DNA of 64,000 nucleotides from Tumebacillus sp. BK434. GTDB taxonomy: Bacteria > Bacillota > Bacilli > Tumebacillales > Tumebacillaceae. The notes under the pieces were generated by a model. The model made no database searches. It was given only the letters and a program-made list of their open reading frames with translations, and was not told the DNA's origin. Shown here piece after piece: positions 37,635 through 46,231 of the stretch. Numbering within the stretch: the stretch's first letter is position 1; every line of letters begins with the position of its first letter. The DNA lies in contig NZ_SLXS01000009.1 of the NCBI RefSeq assembly GCF_004340785.1, forward strand, positions 1 through 64,000. The letters are read 5' to 3'. A program made the translations under genes and the position numbers.

Positions 37635-38502
37635 AGCGAAGACCTATCTGATCCTGACCTTCCTGCTGCTCGACCTCGTGCTCGGCTATCAGTATTACAC
37701 CTCGCAGCAGGAAGCGCTCGGCTATGTGCAGTCGTTCGACACGCAGCTCGATGAGCTGAAAGAAGTCCTGCACGAACGCAAGATGATGCTCGTCACCGAT
37801 GTGCCGAAAGAGACGCCGGTGATGAACTTCATTCAGGTCGGCCACCCCAAAGAGCCGATCCAGCAGATCGCCGAAAGGATGCTGCAGGAGGACCGGCTGA
37901 TCGAAAACGACCAGAGCAAAGGCACGATGAAGTTCCGCTCGCTGGAAGGGGAGTTCGAAGTGACCCCGGACGGCTTTTTCCGGCTCCGCTTCGAGCCGGG
38001 TCTGATGAAAGCGGATAGAGACCTCGGCACCAAGCGCGGCCAGTATGCTTTGCAGCGCATCGCTCCCTATGTCTGGCACGGCGCGATGTACAAAGAAGAC
38101 GTCGCCGTGAACAATTTTGCCAAAGGGACGACGACCTTGCGCTATCTGCAGAGCTATGAGCGCTATCCGATCTTCTCGGCGGTGCTGGAGATCAACCTTC
38201 AAGATGCTGAGATCATCAGTTATAATCAAAAGGCGCTGGAAGTTGGCGAACAGGAAGAGCGCGGCCAGCGCGTCATCTCGGCGATCGGGGCCATCCGCAC
38301 CGTCGCGGAGACGCAAGACCCGGCCGAAGTTGCCGATCCGTCCGGGATCACGACGATCCATGATGTCAAACTGGGCTATTACTCACAGAACTACGTCGGT
38401 GCCGACGTCTGGTACCTCGCGCCGATGTGGCGGATTGTGACCGATCATAAAGTATTCTACGTGAACGCCTTGACAGGCCAGTTGGAGGACAACGGAGCGT
38501 GA
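37621..38502 (+). CDS. yycI: WalK regulator YycI
   Basis: A 293-residue protein starting DWSKAKTYLILTFLLLDLVLGYQY, the conserved N-terminus of YycI: a short cytoplasmic DWSK(A/T)KT motif leading into a single membrane helix, then an extracellular domain. YycI works with YycH on WalK. GTG 37621 follows GAGGAGGGGA and lies within the end of yycH. Next gene is walJ. Confidence 0.93.
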   Translation: MDWSKAKTYLILTFLLLDLVLGYQYYTSQQEALGYVQSFDTQLDELKEVLHERKMMLVTDVPKETPVMNFIQVGHPKEPIQQIAERMLQEDRLIENDQSKGTMKFRSLEGEFEVTPDGFFRLRFEPGLMKADRDLGTKRGQYALQRIAPYVWHGAMYKEDVAVNNFAKGTTTLRYLQSYERYPIFSAVLEINLQDAEIISYNQKALEVGEQEERGQRVISAIGAIRTVAETQDPAEVADPSGITTIHDVKLGYYSQNYVGADVWYLAPMWRIVTDHKVFYVNALTGQLEDNGA

Positions 38503-38533
38503 GATCGTTTCGAGTAGTTGAGGGGGAAATGTT

Positions 38534-39337
38534 TTGATTCGCTTTAGCGTGTTATGCAGTGGCAGTACGGGGAACTCCATCTTTGTTGAAACCGACCAGA
38601 CCAAAATCTTGATCGATGCCGGCGTTTCCGGCAAGCAGATCACGTCCTCGCTGCAGGAGATCGGCGTTGATGCGAACGATCTCGACGCGCTGCTCGTCAC
38701 CCACGAGCATTCTGACCACGTGCGCGGCGTCGGCGTCATGGCCCGCAAATGCAAAAGCCTCGACGTCTACGCGACGGCCGGGACGTGGACCGGCATGCAA
38801 AAGCATGTCGGCGACATCGCCGAAGGGAAGCGCCACGTGTTTGGCGTGGACGACGCGCTCGATTTTGGCGACTTGCGCATCGAGCCGTTCCCGATCTCGC
38901 ACGACGCGAACGACCCGGTCGGCTTTTGCTTCTACAGCGGCACGAGCAAGCTCGCCTTGGCGACCGACCTCGGCTATGCGAGCAGCCGCGTCAAACAGTC
39001 GATCCAAGGCGCCGACGCGCTGATCTTCGAAGCCAACCATGACACCGAGATGCTGCGCATCGGGCCGTACCCGTGGAGCGTGAAAAAGCGCATCCTCGGC
39101 GACAAAGGGCACCTCTCCAACGAGACGGCGGGCGATGTGCTGTCCGAAGTGCTCTGCGGCGATTCGAAAGACGTCTACCTGGCGCACTTGAGCCCCGACA
39201 ACAACATGCCGGAGATCGCCGAGATCACCGTGCGCGGCGTGTTGACGCAAAACGGCTACGACGTCGGCAAGGACGTTGTGCTCCACGACACCTACCGTGA
39301 CAAACCGACGCCGCTGAAGACGATCAAGCGGATGTAG
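38534..39337 (+). CDS. walJ: MBL-fold hydrolase WalJ (YycJ)
   Basis: A 267-residue metallo-beta-lactamase-fold nuclease-type enzyme. SVLCSGSTGNSIFVE opens the fold; the metal-binding THEHSDHVRGVG is at about 57, followed by PISHDANDPVGF, LATDLGYAS (third motif) and SPDNNMPEIAE. WalJ is the fifth gene of the wal operon and is linked to replication/division coordination and 5'-exonuclease activity. The start is TTG 38534 after GAGGGGGAAA. A terminator follows. Confidence 0.95.
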   Translation: MIRFSVLCSGSTGNSIFVETDQTKILIDAGVSGKQITSSLQEIGVDANDLDALLVTHEHSDHVRGVGVMARKCKSLDVYATAGTWTGMQKHVGDIAEGKRHVFGVDDALDFGDLRIEPFPISHDANDPVGFCFYSGTSKLALATDLGYASSRVKQSIQGADALIFEANHDTEMLRIGPYPWSVKKRILGDKGHLSNETAGDVLSEVLCGDSKDVYLAHLSPDNNMPEIAEITVRGVLTQNGYDVGKDVVLHDTYRDKPTPLKTIKRM

Positions 39338-39358
39338 CGGACGATAGACAAAAAAAGG

Positions 39359-39392
39359 ACCCACTTCCCGTAGCCATGCGGGGGTGGGTTTT
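39359..39392 (+). terminator. Terminator of the wal operon
   Basis: ACCCAC..CCCG pairs with CGGG..GTGGGT and is followed by TTTTC, about 20 bases after the walJ stop. Confidence 0.7.
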
Positions 39393-39435
39393 CAATAAAA
39401 AAGAAGGGGGAGACAAAAGCAAGCTGGCTCACAGC

Positions 39436-39654
39436 TTAGTTGGCATACAGCGAACGATCATCCGCCTCGAGGGAGATGTCGGCATCGAGCTGCCGTGCCT
39501 TGTGAATGACTTCCTTGCGGTCGAGAATTCCCTTCTCGACGAGCAGTTCCACCAGCGCGGTGAGGACCAAAGTGTTCTTGTAGTCCACTTCCTTCAGATC
39601 GGCCAGTTGGGCGATCAGGTCCACTTCCACGGGCAGTCCGTTCAGCCGGTTCAT
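39436..39654 (-). CDS. Small hypothetical protein (72 aa)
   Basis: A 72-residue helical, acidic protein (MNRLNGLPVEVDLIAQL at the start; LVLTALVELLVEKGILDRKEV in the middle). The LTALVELLVEKGI..R.E pattern resembles small oligomerising proteins in which a helix-turn-helix follows a two-residue break. ATG 39654 has GGAGGG six bases upstream. It is divergent from htrA. Function unknown. Confidence 0.6.
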   Translation of the reverse strand: MNRLNGLPVEVDLIAQLADLKEVDYKNTLVLTALVELLVEKGILDRKEVIHKARQLDADISLEADDRSLYAN

Positions 39655-39825
39655 CGGGCATCCCTCCAAGCTTGTTTCGTTCGTGCCTAGGAAACAGTTT
39701 TGACCAGTTGTCGCCCAAATAAACACATTCCGGCAAAAAAGCTGCGTTTTACCTCAAGAGGAAGTTATTTGTGAAGAATTTTCAAATAACTATTTGAACG
39801 AATTTTGACAGACGCGTCGAAGCCC

Positions 39826-39855
39826 TTGAGGAGCAGAAAATATCCTCTGTATAAT
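39826..39855 (+). promoter_or_regulatory. Sigma-A promoter of htrA
   Basis: TTGAGG (39826-39831) and a perfect TATAAT (39850-39855) with an 18-base spacer, 40 bases upstream of the htrA start. Confidence 0.75.
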
Positions 39856-39894
39856 AAGGGTACACTGATACGTACATTGAGGGAGGTTTTGACC

Positions 39895-41073
39895 ATGGGG
39901 TACTATGATGATTTCGATACAAAGCCGAAGAAAAGCAACAAAGGCAACTTTGGCACCTGGATCGCCGTATCGCTCGTGTCTGCCCTGATCGGCTCGGCGA
40001 CCACCGTCGCGCTGGTTCCGACGATGATCAAGTCGAACGTGATTGAAACCAAATCCGCTTTTGCAGATAACGGCAACAACACGACGAGCGGCGCGAAAGA
40101 AACGATAAACGTCAACGTCCAGACCGGCGTTGTCGAAGCGGTCAACAAAGTCAAGCCGGCGGTGGTCGGCGTGTTGAACCTGCAGAAGAGCCGCGACTTC
40201 TTCGGCCGCAGCACCGACGAGCAGACGGCCGGCACCGGCTCGGGCATTCTGTTTGACGACAAAGGCCACATCATCACCAACAACCACGTTGTCGAAGGGG
40301 CGGATACGGTCGAAGTGTCCCTCCAAGACGGCAAGCGGATCAAAGCGAAAGTGCTGGGCGCCGACGCGATGACCGACCTGGCCGTGCTGGAAGTCGACCC
40401 GAACGATGTCAAAGACATCACCCCGGCGAAATTCGGCAACTCCGAGTCCCTGAACATCGGCGAACCGGCGATCGCGATCGGCAACCCGCTGGGCCTGAAG
40501 TTCGCCCAATCGGTCACCGTCGGCGTCATCTCGGCGACCAAGCGTGAAATGCCGATCTACGACCAGGCGGGCAACGAAGTGTTCACGCAGAACGTGCTGC
40601 AGACCGACGCGGCGATCAACCCGGGCAACTCCGGCGGCGCGCTGGTCAACATCAAAGGCGAGCTGATCGGCATCAACTCCGCGAAGATCTCGTCGACCGG
40701 CGTTGAAGGGATTGGATTTGCGATCCCGATCAACGAAGCCGACCCGATCCTGCAGCAGCTGATGGAAAAAGGCGAGATCGTGCGCCCGGTGATGGGCATC
40801 TCCCCGGTCGCGCTGTCCGAGGTCCCGGAAGGCTACCGCAGCGGCGTGCCGGTCGAAGCGGGCATCTACGTGTACCAAGCGCATGAAAACGCGAAAAAGG
40901 CAGGCCTCGCAGCGGGCGACGTCATCGTGAAAATCGAAGGCGAAAAGGTGGAAGACCCGATCCAGCTGCGCAAGATCCTCTACAAGAAGAAGCCGGGCGA
41001 CAAGATCAAGGTCGAGTTCTACCGCAACAAAGAGCTGAAGACTGTGGAAATGACCCTGTCCAAACCCGAATAA
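39895..41073 (+). CDS. htrA: HtrA/DegP-like serine protease (YycK position)
   Basis: A 392-residue S1C protease. A short cytoplasmic N-terminus leads into one membrane segment (about 18-40). The protease domain has His in ITNNHVVEGAD (about 131), Asp in AMTDLAVLEV (about 163) and Ser in NPGNSGGALVN (about 245). A PDZ domain follows from about 295. It degrades misfolded proteins at the outer face of the membrane. In B. subtilis an HtrA paralogue sits at the same place after walJ, often counted with the wal cluster. It has its own promoter and terminator. Confidence 0.95.
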   Translation: MGYYDDFDTKPKKSNKGNFGTWIAVSLVSALIGSATTVALVPTMIKSNVIETKSAFADNGNNTTSGAKETINVNVQTGVVEAVNKVKPAVVGVLNLQKSRDFFGRSTDEQTAGTGSGILFDDKGHIITNNHVVEGADTVEVSLQDGKRIKAKVLGADAMTDLAVLEVDPNDVKDITPAKFGNSESLNIGEPAIAIGNPLGLKFAQSVTVGVISATKREMPIYDQAGNEVFTQNVLQTDAAINPGNSGGALVNIKGELIGINSAKISSTGVEGIGFAIPINEADPILQQLMEKGEIVRPVMGISPVALSEVPEGYRSGVPVEAGIYVYQAHENAKKAGLAAGDVIVKIEGEKVEDPIQLRKILYKKKPGDKIKVEFYRNKELKTVEMTLSKPE

Positions 41074-41083
41074 AGGCAAGCAT

Positions 41084-41118
41084 ACAGCGGCTGATCCAGA
41101 TCAGCCGCTGTTTTTTTG
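41084..41118 (+). terminator. Terminator of htrA
   Basis: ACAGCGGCTGA and TCAGCCGCTGT form an 11-bp perfect stem followed by seven T. Confidence 0.9.
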
Positions 41119-41178
41119 GACAAAAACGGGGGAGACTGCTAGTATAAAGTCACCAACAGCAGACGAGGTGGAACCCTG

Positions 41179-41349
41179 ATGTACGTGGTGTGCAAAGAAC
41201 ATGTGGAAATGGCGCTCGATGATTTCGTCGAAGAATACGAAGGCCAAGCCCCCGACGTTCACAAGCTGGACGACCTCTCCTTCACCGCCTGGCAAGCCCC
41301 GGCGAAGTGCGAATACTGCGACCAGCACCCGAAGTATTTAGTGGTGTAG
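41179..41349 (+). CDS. CxxH/CxxC motif small protein (YyzF/BA5709 family)
   Basis: A 56-residue protein, MYVVCKEHVEMALDDFVEEY to CEYCDQHPKYLVV. It carries a CxxH motif (Cys5, His8) and a CxxC motif near the C-terminus, probable zinc ligands, matching the Bacillales CxxH/CxxC family coded immediately before rlmH. ATG 41179 follows GAGGTGGAAC. It ends 27 bases before the rlmH start, so the two are likely co-transcribed. Function unknown. Confidence 0.88.
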   Translation: MYVVCKEHVEMALDDFVEEYEGQAPDVHKLDDLSFTAWQAPAKCEYCDQHPKYLVV

Positions 41350-41376
41350 GGCGAGGGTGGAAGGGAGTTTTTAGAC

Positions 41377-41856
41377 GTGCAGATTAATCTGCTTGCCGTC
41401 GGCAAGCTCAAAGAAAAATACTGGACCGGAGCCGTCGACGAATATGCGAAGCGGCTCTCTTCATATTGCAAAGTGAACATCGTGGAAGTCCCGGACGAGC
41501 CGACCCCGGACAATGCGTCGGCCGCACAGGAAGAGGTGATTAAGAAGAAAGAAGCGGATAAGCTGCTTGCGAAGGTTGGGGAGCGGGACTATGTGATCGC
41601 GCTGGCGATCCAAGGGAAGAGTGTGACGTCGGAGGAGTTCGCGGAGCATTTGGATAAGATGGCGACGCAGGGGTACAGCACGTTTACGTTCGTCATTGGC
41701 GGGTCGCTTGGACTGCATGAAGATGTGTTGAAGCGGGCGAATTATAAGCTGTCTTTCTCGAAGTTCACGTTTCCGCACCAAATGGTGAGGGTAATTCTGC
41801 TCGAGCAGGTATATCGGGCGTTTCGGATTCAGCGGGGGGAACCTTACCACAAATAG
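41377..41856 (+). CDS. rlmH: 23S rRNA (pseudouridine1915-N3)-methyltransferase RlmH
   Basis: A 159-residue SPOUT methyltransferase. It has KLKEKYWTGAVDEYAKRLSSY near the N-terminus, FVIGGSLGLHEDVL (SAM-binding trefoil knot, about 108) and ends HQMVRVILLEQVYRAFRIQ then RGEPYHK. The length equals that of Staphylococcus OrfX/RlmH. GTG 41377 follows AAGGGAG. The 3' end is the integration site of SCC elements in staphylococci, and several diverged copies of this same end lie downstream. Confidence 0.97.
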   Translation: MQINLLAVGKLKEKYWTGAVDEYAKRLSSYCKVNIVEVPDEPTPDNASAAQEEVIKKKEADKLLAKVGERDYVIALAIQGKSVTSEEFAEHLDKMATQGYSTFTFVIGGSLGLHEDVLKRANYKLSFSKFTFPHQMVRVILLEQVYRAFRIQRGEPYHK

Positions 41857-41858
41857 CG
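41836..41858 (+). repeat. SCC-like att site at the rlmH 3' end (copy 0)
   Basis: GGGGAACCTTACCACAAATAG encodes G-E-P-Y-H-K-stop, the end of rlmH, and matches in position and sense the SCC attachment core of Staphylococcus orfX (E-A-Y-H-K-stop there). It is the reference for the copies at 50351, 51517, 52042, 54982, 56002 and 58763. Confidence 0.75.
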
Positions 41859-41888
41859 CATGTTTTTGGTGCGGTTTAGCAAAATAAG

Positions 41889-41930
41889 GAGCCCGTAGAT
41901 CGAGAGGAGTCGGTCTACGGGCTCATTTTT
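41889..41930 (+). terminator. Terminator of rlmH
   Basis: GAGCCCGTAGA pairs with TCTACGGGCTC, followed by ATTTTTG. It lies 33 bases after the rlmH stop and therefore inside the inserted side of the att site. It may also end the convergent gene at 41933. Confidence 0.8.
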
Positions 41931-41932
41931 GT

Positions 41933-42589
41933 TTATTCCACACGAACGCTACCATTTTCTGAAACCCAAAAGATTTCAAAAGGCATCGTCTGCTTTAGCC
42001 ATTCGACTCTAGGGGATAGGTTTGCATAGGTTGTGAAACCTTCAGGAAGAGCTAGAGCGAGCTTGGCAGTAGAGCTTGTTCCACGGTAAAGGATGAGGTC
42101 AAAGATAACCTGTGAGAACCAATGGCGGGCTTGTACGTGCTGACTTTTTTCTGGATAGCCTTTTACGCTGATCCATAGTTCGTTTCCGTCAGGTTCAAGA
42201 GCAACAATATCTTTTCCCTGTTCTCGTGACGTAGTGTTTGCTACGCTACGGATTGTATAGCCCTTCTGGACGAGGTAACTCACCACTTTTCCCTTAACAT
42301 TGCCTTCCCAGTACCATGCATTCGTTCCATCAGGTTCAATCTGCATAGGCTTCTTGGATACAGCTGTCTCGACATTGGAGCGGGCGTTATCGGGTACTTG
42401 GCTGACAATTTTATTTTTGCGGCAACGTTTACAGATACCTTTGTAGCGGAGGATGAGAGATGATTCTGATAACTGACTACACACTTGATAGATTGTTTGT
42501 CTCGGGTGAACACCAGATAGATCAGAAAGGCAATCATCACAAATTTCCGCAGTGGTCATCACAGATAGAATTCGATCTTTATTGGTCAC
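41933..42589 (-). CDS. Zinc-ribbon protein with PD-(D/E)xK-like nuclease domain
   Basis: A 218-residue protein. The N-terminal part has CDDC (about 17-20) and CKRC (about 50-53), a likely zinc ribbon. From about 90 to 170 is a restriction-endonuclease-like core: VVSYLVQKGYTIRSV, then GKDIVAL, then LWISVKGYPE, in which Asp and the Lys of VKG fit the D...(E/Q)xK active site of Mrr/PD-(D/E)xK proteins. GTG 42589 is chosen because GGAGGCC lies upstream. It is the first gene inside the island. A defence role is possible but not shown; transposon-end nuclease functions are the alternative. Confidence 0.55.
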   Translation of the reverse strand: MTNKDRILSVMTTAEICDDCLSDLSGVHPRQTIYQVCSQLSESSLILRYKGICKRCRKNKIVSQVPDNARSNVETAVSKKPMQIEPDGTNAWYWEGNVKGKVVSYLVQKGYTIRSVANTTSREQGKDIVALEPDGNELWISVKGYPEKSQHVQARHWFSQVIFDLILYRGTSSTAKLALALPEGFTTYANLSPRVEWLKQTMPFEIFWVSENGSVRVE

Positions 42590-42696
42590 GATGGGCCTCC
42601 AGTAAGGGATCACTTTTCAACATTCTACCATATTCAATATGTGAGAATAGTCAAGATCGTCTACTTTTAGCAGTCCCCTCGTCATTGTAACGACCC

Positions 42697-43167
42697 CTAG
42701 CTTCCCTCCTCAAGTACCCGCCTTGCGATCTCATAGCAGTCCTCCACATGGGAGTTTCCGACATACCACATTGCGCTAAATCCAACAACTGCTGATGTTG
42801 CTTGTCCGACAAAAGGGATATACTTGACGATCTGCTTGGTTGTATAGCGAAGGCCGACCTTTTTCAGAATTTGAAGGATGACTTGTTCCGTGACGAGTTT
42901 CCCGATGAAACGACTACCTGCCGCTTGGATGAGTCGTAGGACGAGTGCCTTTGTATGTGGGTCGAACTGGTTGATCTGCTCCTTGTCGAGGCCGAACCGC
43001 TTGCTGATGGCAGGGATGAGTTGAAGGAGCATCCCAACATCGGCAGCGATGTCAGTTCCCGGAATGGGAATCAGGGAGGCTGAGCCGGATACGACTGCTC
43101 GAACTGCTACCATGCAGTAGCAGTCCTTTCGGATGTGGTCGAGTTCTTCCAGAGTTTTGGGCAGCAT
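42697..43167 (-). CDS. DUF697-like membrane-associated protein
   Basis: A 156-residue protein with two hydrophobic helices. The segment SGSASLIPIPGTDIAADVGMLLQ (about 27-50) shows the IP.PG.D pattern of DUF697/YcjF-like domains often linked to dynamin- or Ras-like GTPases, and a second hydrophobic helix lies at IPFVGQATSAVVGFSAMW (about 120). No GTPase is fused or adjacent. ATG 43167 follows AGGAGAG; the recombinase gene ends 14 bases before it, so it is probably in the same transcript. Confidence 0.5.
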   Translation of the reverse strand: MLPKTLEELDHIRKDCYCMVAVRAVVSGSASLIPIPGTDIAADVGMLLQLIPAISKRFGLDKEQINQFDPHTKALVLRLIQAAGSRFIGKLVTEQVILQILKKVGLRYTTKQIVKYIPFVGQATSAVVGFSAMWYVGNSHVEDCYEIARRVLEEGS

Positions 43168-43180
43168 GAGAATCTCTCCT

Positions 43181-44812
43181 TTAGATGGCGATGGTGAATG
43201 GACGAATCATGCCGATCCAGTCGGCTCTCTTTCTAGGCATACGAAAAGCCCCTCCCGCGTTAGCAGAAGGGGCTTGGCCCAGGAAATACGTTTGCACTTC
43301 TTCATCGAAGCAGAGCTCGATGCTCTCGATCTTTCGTCGGTCTTTCTTGATCGTGATCTTCTTAATGATGAGCCGCAAGAGTGCCTTTTGTTGCTCAGGT
43401 GGAGCAGAGCGAAGGAGCTTGTCAAACTGGGTGAGAACAGACTGGACGAACGAGTAGGCGATCGGGTTACGGTTTTGGTCTTGGAGTTGCGGCGAAATCT
43501 CTTCTTTTCGCGCCTCTAGCTTCGCGTACTCGTCCTTTAGAGCATCAAACCGTTTGCTCAGATCATCCTTGTCGATCAGGTCGTCTTCGTAGAGTTTGAA
43601 CAGCTTTTGCTTCTTTGCGTCGATGCTGGTTAAGGATTTGTCGATGCCACGAAGCTCGTCTTCTAGTGGTTTAATCTTGCCGGACATCGTGGCGTTGATC
43701 TTTTTGACGACATCTTCGAGAATGCTGGGTTGCAGAATCACCTCCTTCAATCGCTTGATTACGTAGTCTTCCGCGACTTCTTTACGGATGGTGTTGGCCT
43801 TGCAAACGGCAGAGCCTTTGTTTTTGAAGGCCCCGCAAGTGTAGTAGAGTAGCGTCACATTTCCTGTCTTCCGTCGGCTGGTGTTTCGTTGCATGACCAT
43901 CCCCGCGCCGCATTGCAGGCATCTCAAAAGTCCTGTGAGGAAGAAATCGTTGTCGTGAACTCGCTTTTGCTTCCCGCCCTTGCTCTGAATGAGCTTTTTC
44001 ACCTGTTCCCATAGCTCTTCCGAGATGATGGGTTCGTGCTGGCCGTCTACGATGATCGGGTCGGGGTTCCTTCCCTTGCGGCGTTTTTCGTTCCAGTCCA
44101 CACGAACGTTGTACCGAATCTTGCCCATGTAGAGCGGATTTTTCAGGATGCCTTCGATGGAATTGATACCGAAAGGCTTGCCCCGCTTGGTTTGGTGTCC
44201 TTCGTGGTTCAAGAGGTTGGCAATCGCCTTGTAGCCTCTGCCTGATGCGTACAGTTCAAAGATGCGCGTGACTAAGGCGGCTTCTGCGGGGACGACCTGT
44301 AAAGTGTCGTCCACCGTTTGATACCCAAGCACGGTACCACCGTTCCATTTCCCTTGTCGCGCTCGTTGCTTCATGCCGAGCTTTACATTGTCTACGATCG
44401 TGTTGCGTTCGAGTTCACCGACCGCCCCCAGCATAGTAAAAAGGAACTTGCCTGTAGGGGTGGTGGTTTCGATGTTCGGCTCGCTGTAGCTTCGGAAGCC
44501 GACGTTGTTTTTGTTGAGGTGGTCAACGATGTTCAGCAGATCGACCTGATTGCGGGCGAGACGGTTGATCTTCCAGACGATGACCTCGTCAAATTCGCTA
44601 TTAGCGGCGGCCTCAAGCATCGCTTGCAGTTCAAGGCGACCTTTCATTGACTTGCCGGATACACCCCGGTCTACATTCTTCTGGACGACGACTTTCTGAG
44701 TGGCTTTGCAGTAGCTCTCAAGCGTCTCGATTTGAGCGTCGATGCTGAACCCGTGTTCGGCTTGTTCTTCGGTGCTAACACGGGCGTAGATGGCGACTCT
44801 TTGCAGATCCAT
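43181..44812 (-). CDS. Large serine recombinase, Ccr-like
   Basis: A 543-residue site-specific recombinase. The catalytic domain starts at RVAIYARVSTEEQAEHGFSI with the nucleophile Ser13 and continues with VWKINRLARNQVDLL and GELERNTIVDNVKLGM. A recombinase domain (about 165-270), a zinc ribbon (CLQCGAG near residue 300 with two later Cys) and a long coiled-coil region (about 370-460) follow, the order found in CcrA/B/C and in phage integrases. Length matches Ccr proteins (about 540-560). ATG 44812 follows GGAGGTC. Its place near rlmH, the rlmH-end repeats and the Cch-like gene upstream favour a Ccr role; a prophage integrase is less likely since no phage genes are present. Confidence 0.85.
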   Translation of the reverse strand: MDLQRVAIYARVSTEEQAEHGFSIDAQIETLESYCKATQKVVVQKNVDRGVSGKSMKGRLELQAMLEAAANSEFDEVIVWKINRLARNQVDLLNIVDHLNKNNVGFRSYSEPNIETTTPTGKFLFTMLGAVGELERNTIVDNVKLGMKQRARQGKWNGGTVLGYQTVDDTLQVVPAEAALVTRIFELYASGRGYKAIANLLNHEGHQTKRGKPFGINSIEGILKNPLYMGKIRYNVRVDWNEKRRKGRNPDPIIVDGQHEPIISEELWEQVKKLIQSKGGKQKRVHDNDFFLTGLLRCLQCGAGMVMQRNTSRRKTGNVTLLYYTCGAFKNKGSAVCKANTIRKEVAEDYVIKRLKEVILQPSILEDVVKKINATMSGKIKPLEDELRGIDKSLTSIDAKKQKLFKLYEDDLIDKDDLSKRFDALKDEYAKLEARKEEISPQLQDQNRNPIAYSFVQSVLTQFDKLLRSAPPEQQKALLRLIIKKITIKKDRRKIESIELCFDEEVQTYFLGQAPSANAGGAFRMPRKRADWIGMIRPFTIAI

Positions 44813-45234
44813 TTGCTGGACCTCCTCTGGTTTGATGAGTTCTGGTGTTTGGGCTTTGAAAGTTCGTTAGGATGTTGCTCCGTGTATGTCGTAACCAAAA
44901 TTGAAAGCATGTTGATGAAGAGCGAATATAACTTTTTGCTGGATTTGTCCATTTCATCTGGCCTCCATTTGCTAGTTCAGAGTGCTCGACAACATACTTA
45001 GACCGAGTAATACTTGAGAATCGGATTTCCTCGAGAAGGCAAAAGATTTCGATATCCGCATAGCCGTTCATTTTGTTCAGTTCCCCTATTCCCCTGCTCA
45101 TTTGAAAGACAGCTAGAGAACAAACAGTTCGACTTGTTCTTTCACTGATTCAGATACAGGGGAAGGAGGGGAAGAAATTGAATTTATGTGAGAGTTCTTA
45201 GGCTTACTCCCCCATAACAAAGGGGGAGAGAGTA
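44813..45234. other. Non-coding stretch between cch-like fragment and recombinase gene
   Basis: No convincing gene. A minus-strand frame from 44952 (MDKSSKKLYSLF...) runs 140 bases into the recombinase gene and lacks a good ribosome site. An inverted repeat AGAACAA/TTGTTCT lies at about 45116-45139, a possible operator or replication-protein site. Confidence 0.4.
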
Positions 45235-46050
45235 TCATTCGCGGGCTGACTCATTTTGCAAAAGTACGACGTGAACCCGTGTGTGGAGGGAGCCCGATTC
45301 TAGGGTTCTCTTTTTTGTGAACTCATCTTTATCACAATCGAGCCAACCGCGAGTAGCCCAGTTTTTCAGGATGACTTGATGAGAGTCTCCAAAGCCGCCT
45401 GCTTCTAAGATTTTTTTGAATTGTATCGGCAGAATGAGCACTTCATGGGGGTGTCCGTTCTTGCGTTTAATCAGTACCCAGAATTCTCTTCCCCTCGTGG
45501 TGAAATTGTCGCTGTGCAGTAACACAGTTTGCTTGAAGTATTCGAGGGCACGCTTCCCAATGTCACGTTCCTCGCTGTTTTCCTGAATCTGCTGGAGGAG
45601 CAGTTCACGTATTTTTTTGCGATCAATGGCAAGGCCAAGAGCTTTTTTTGCATAATAGGCGGTGACAAGAAGAATGGCGAATTTATCTGTAATCCGGTTC
45701 GTGAACCTGTCGGCATTTTGAATCTTTTGACGAATGAATTGACAGTAGTATTCCCACTTTCTGTACAATCGCTTAAACGGAAGTTTCAACAGGAACTGCA
45801 CGAATTCAGGCCCGGCATGTCCGTAGTTCTGGAGTAGCCTGCGTTTGAGCGAGTCAGCGTTTTGTGCCGATGTTGTCCATGCGATGTTTCCAAATTCGAA
45901 GAGACGCATTCGAATCCCGACGTTTGGGGAGCTTTTCGTCAATAGAGAATGCTCACCGTTCGAAAGTAGCACACCATTCCAGTTACCGTTTGCAGTTAGC
46001 TGTGCCTCCTTGTTTAGTCGAGTAAAACGAGAAAAAGGATTTGTTTTGAA
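45235..46050 (-). pseudogene. DUF927/Cch-like helicase, 5'-truncated
   Basis: The frame codes for the C-terminal part of a DUF927 protein: FKTNPFSRFTRLNKEA and WNGVLLSNGEHSLLTKSS (the conserved S.GE box), MRLFEFGN, then NYGHAGPEFVQFL and a helical tail. DUF927 proteins in SCC elements (Cch) are AAA+/MCM-like self-loading helicases coded upstream of ccr in the same direction, as here. Homology-like sequence starts at 46050 behind a stop codon; the ATP-binding N-terminal half is missing, and the restriction-modification genes lie where it should be. The first ATG is 45972. Loss of the helicase would stop element replication but not recombinase action. Confidence 0.7.
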
Positions 46051-46231
46051 GGGGAGTTACAAATGAAAGTATTCGAGTAGGACAAATGATGTCCGAGGCG
46101 GGACAAAATATATGGAAATAAACTTATCATAGAACAAAACCTATGAAGAGTGATACACTATAGATGAAAAAGGCAAACATTTGATCGTATCAGTGTTTCC
46201 GAAATTTACATATAAATAAGGAGGAATAACT

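Noticed and set aside
44671-44952. 93-residue minus-strand frame before the recombinase (MDKSSKKLYSLF...)
   Set aside because: It overlaps the recombinase gene by 140 bases, the overlap part is out-of-frame recombinase sequence, and the ribosome site near it fits another frame. Left as a doubtful small ORF only.
46100-46150. Further att copy at ACTTATCATAGAAC
   Set aside because: Only a short TTATCATA match; the G-E-P codons and flanking GTTACGGTG are absent.
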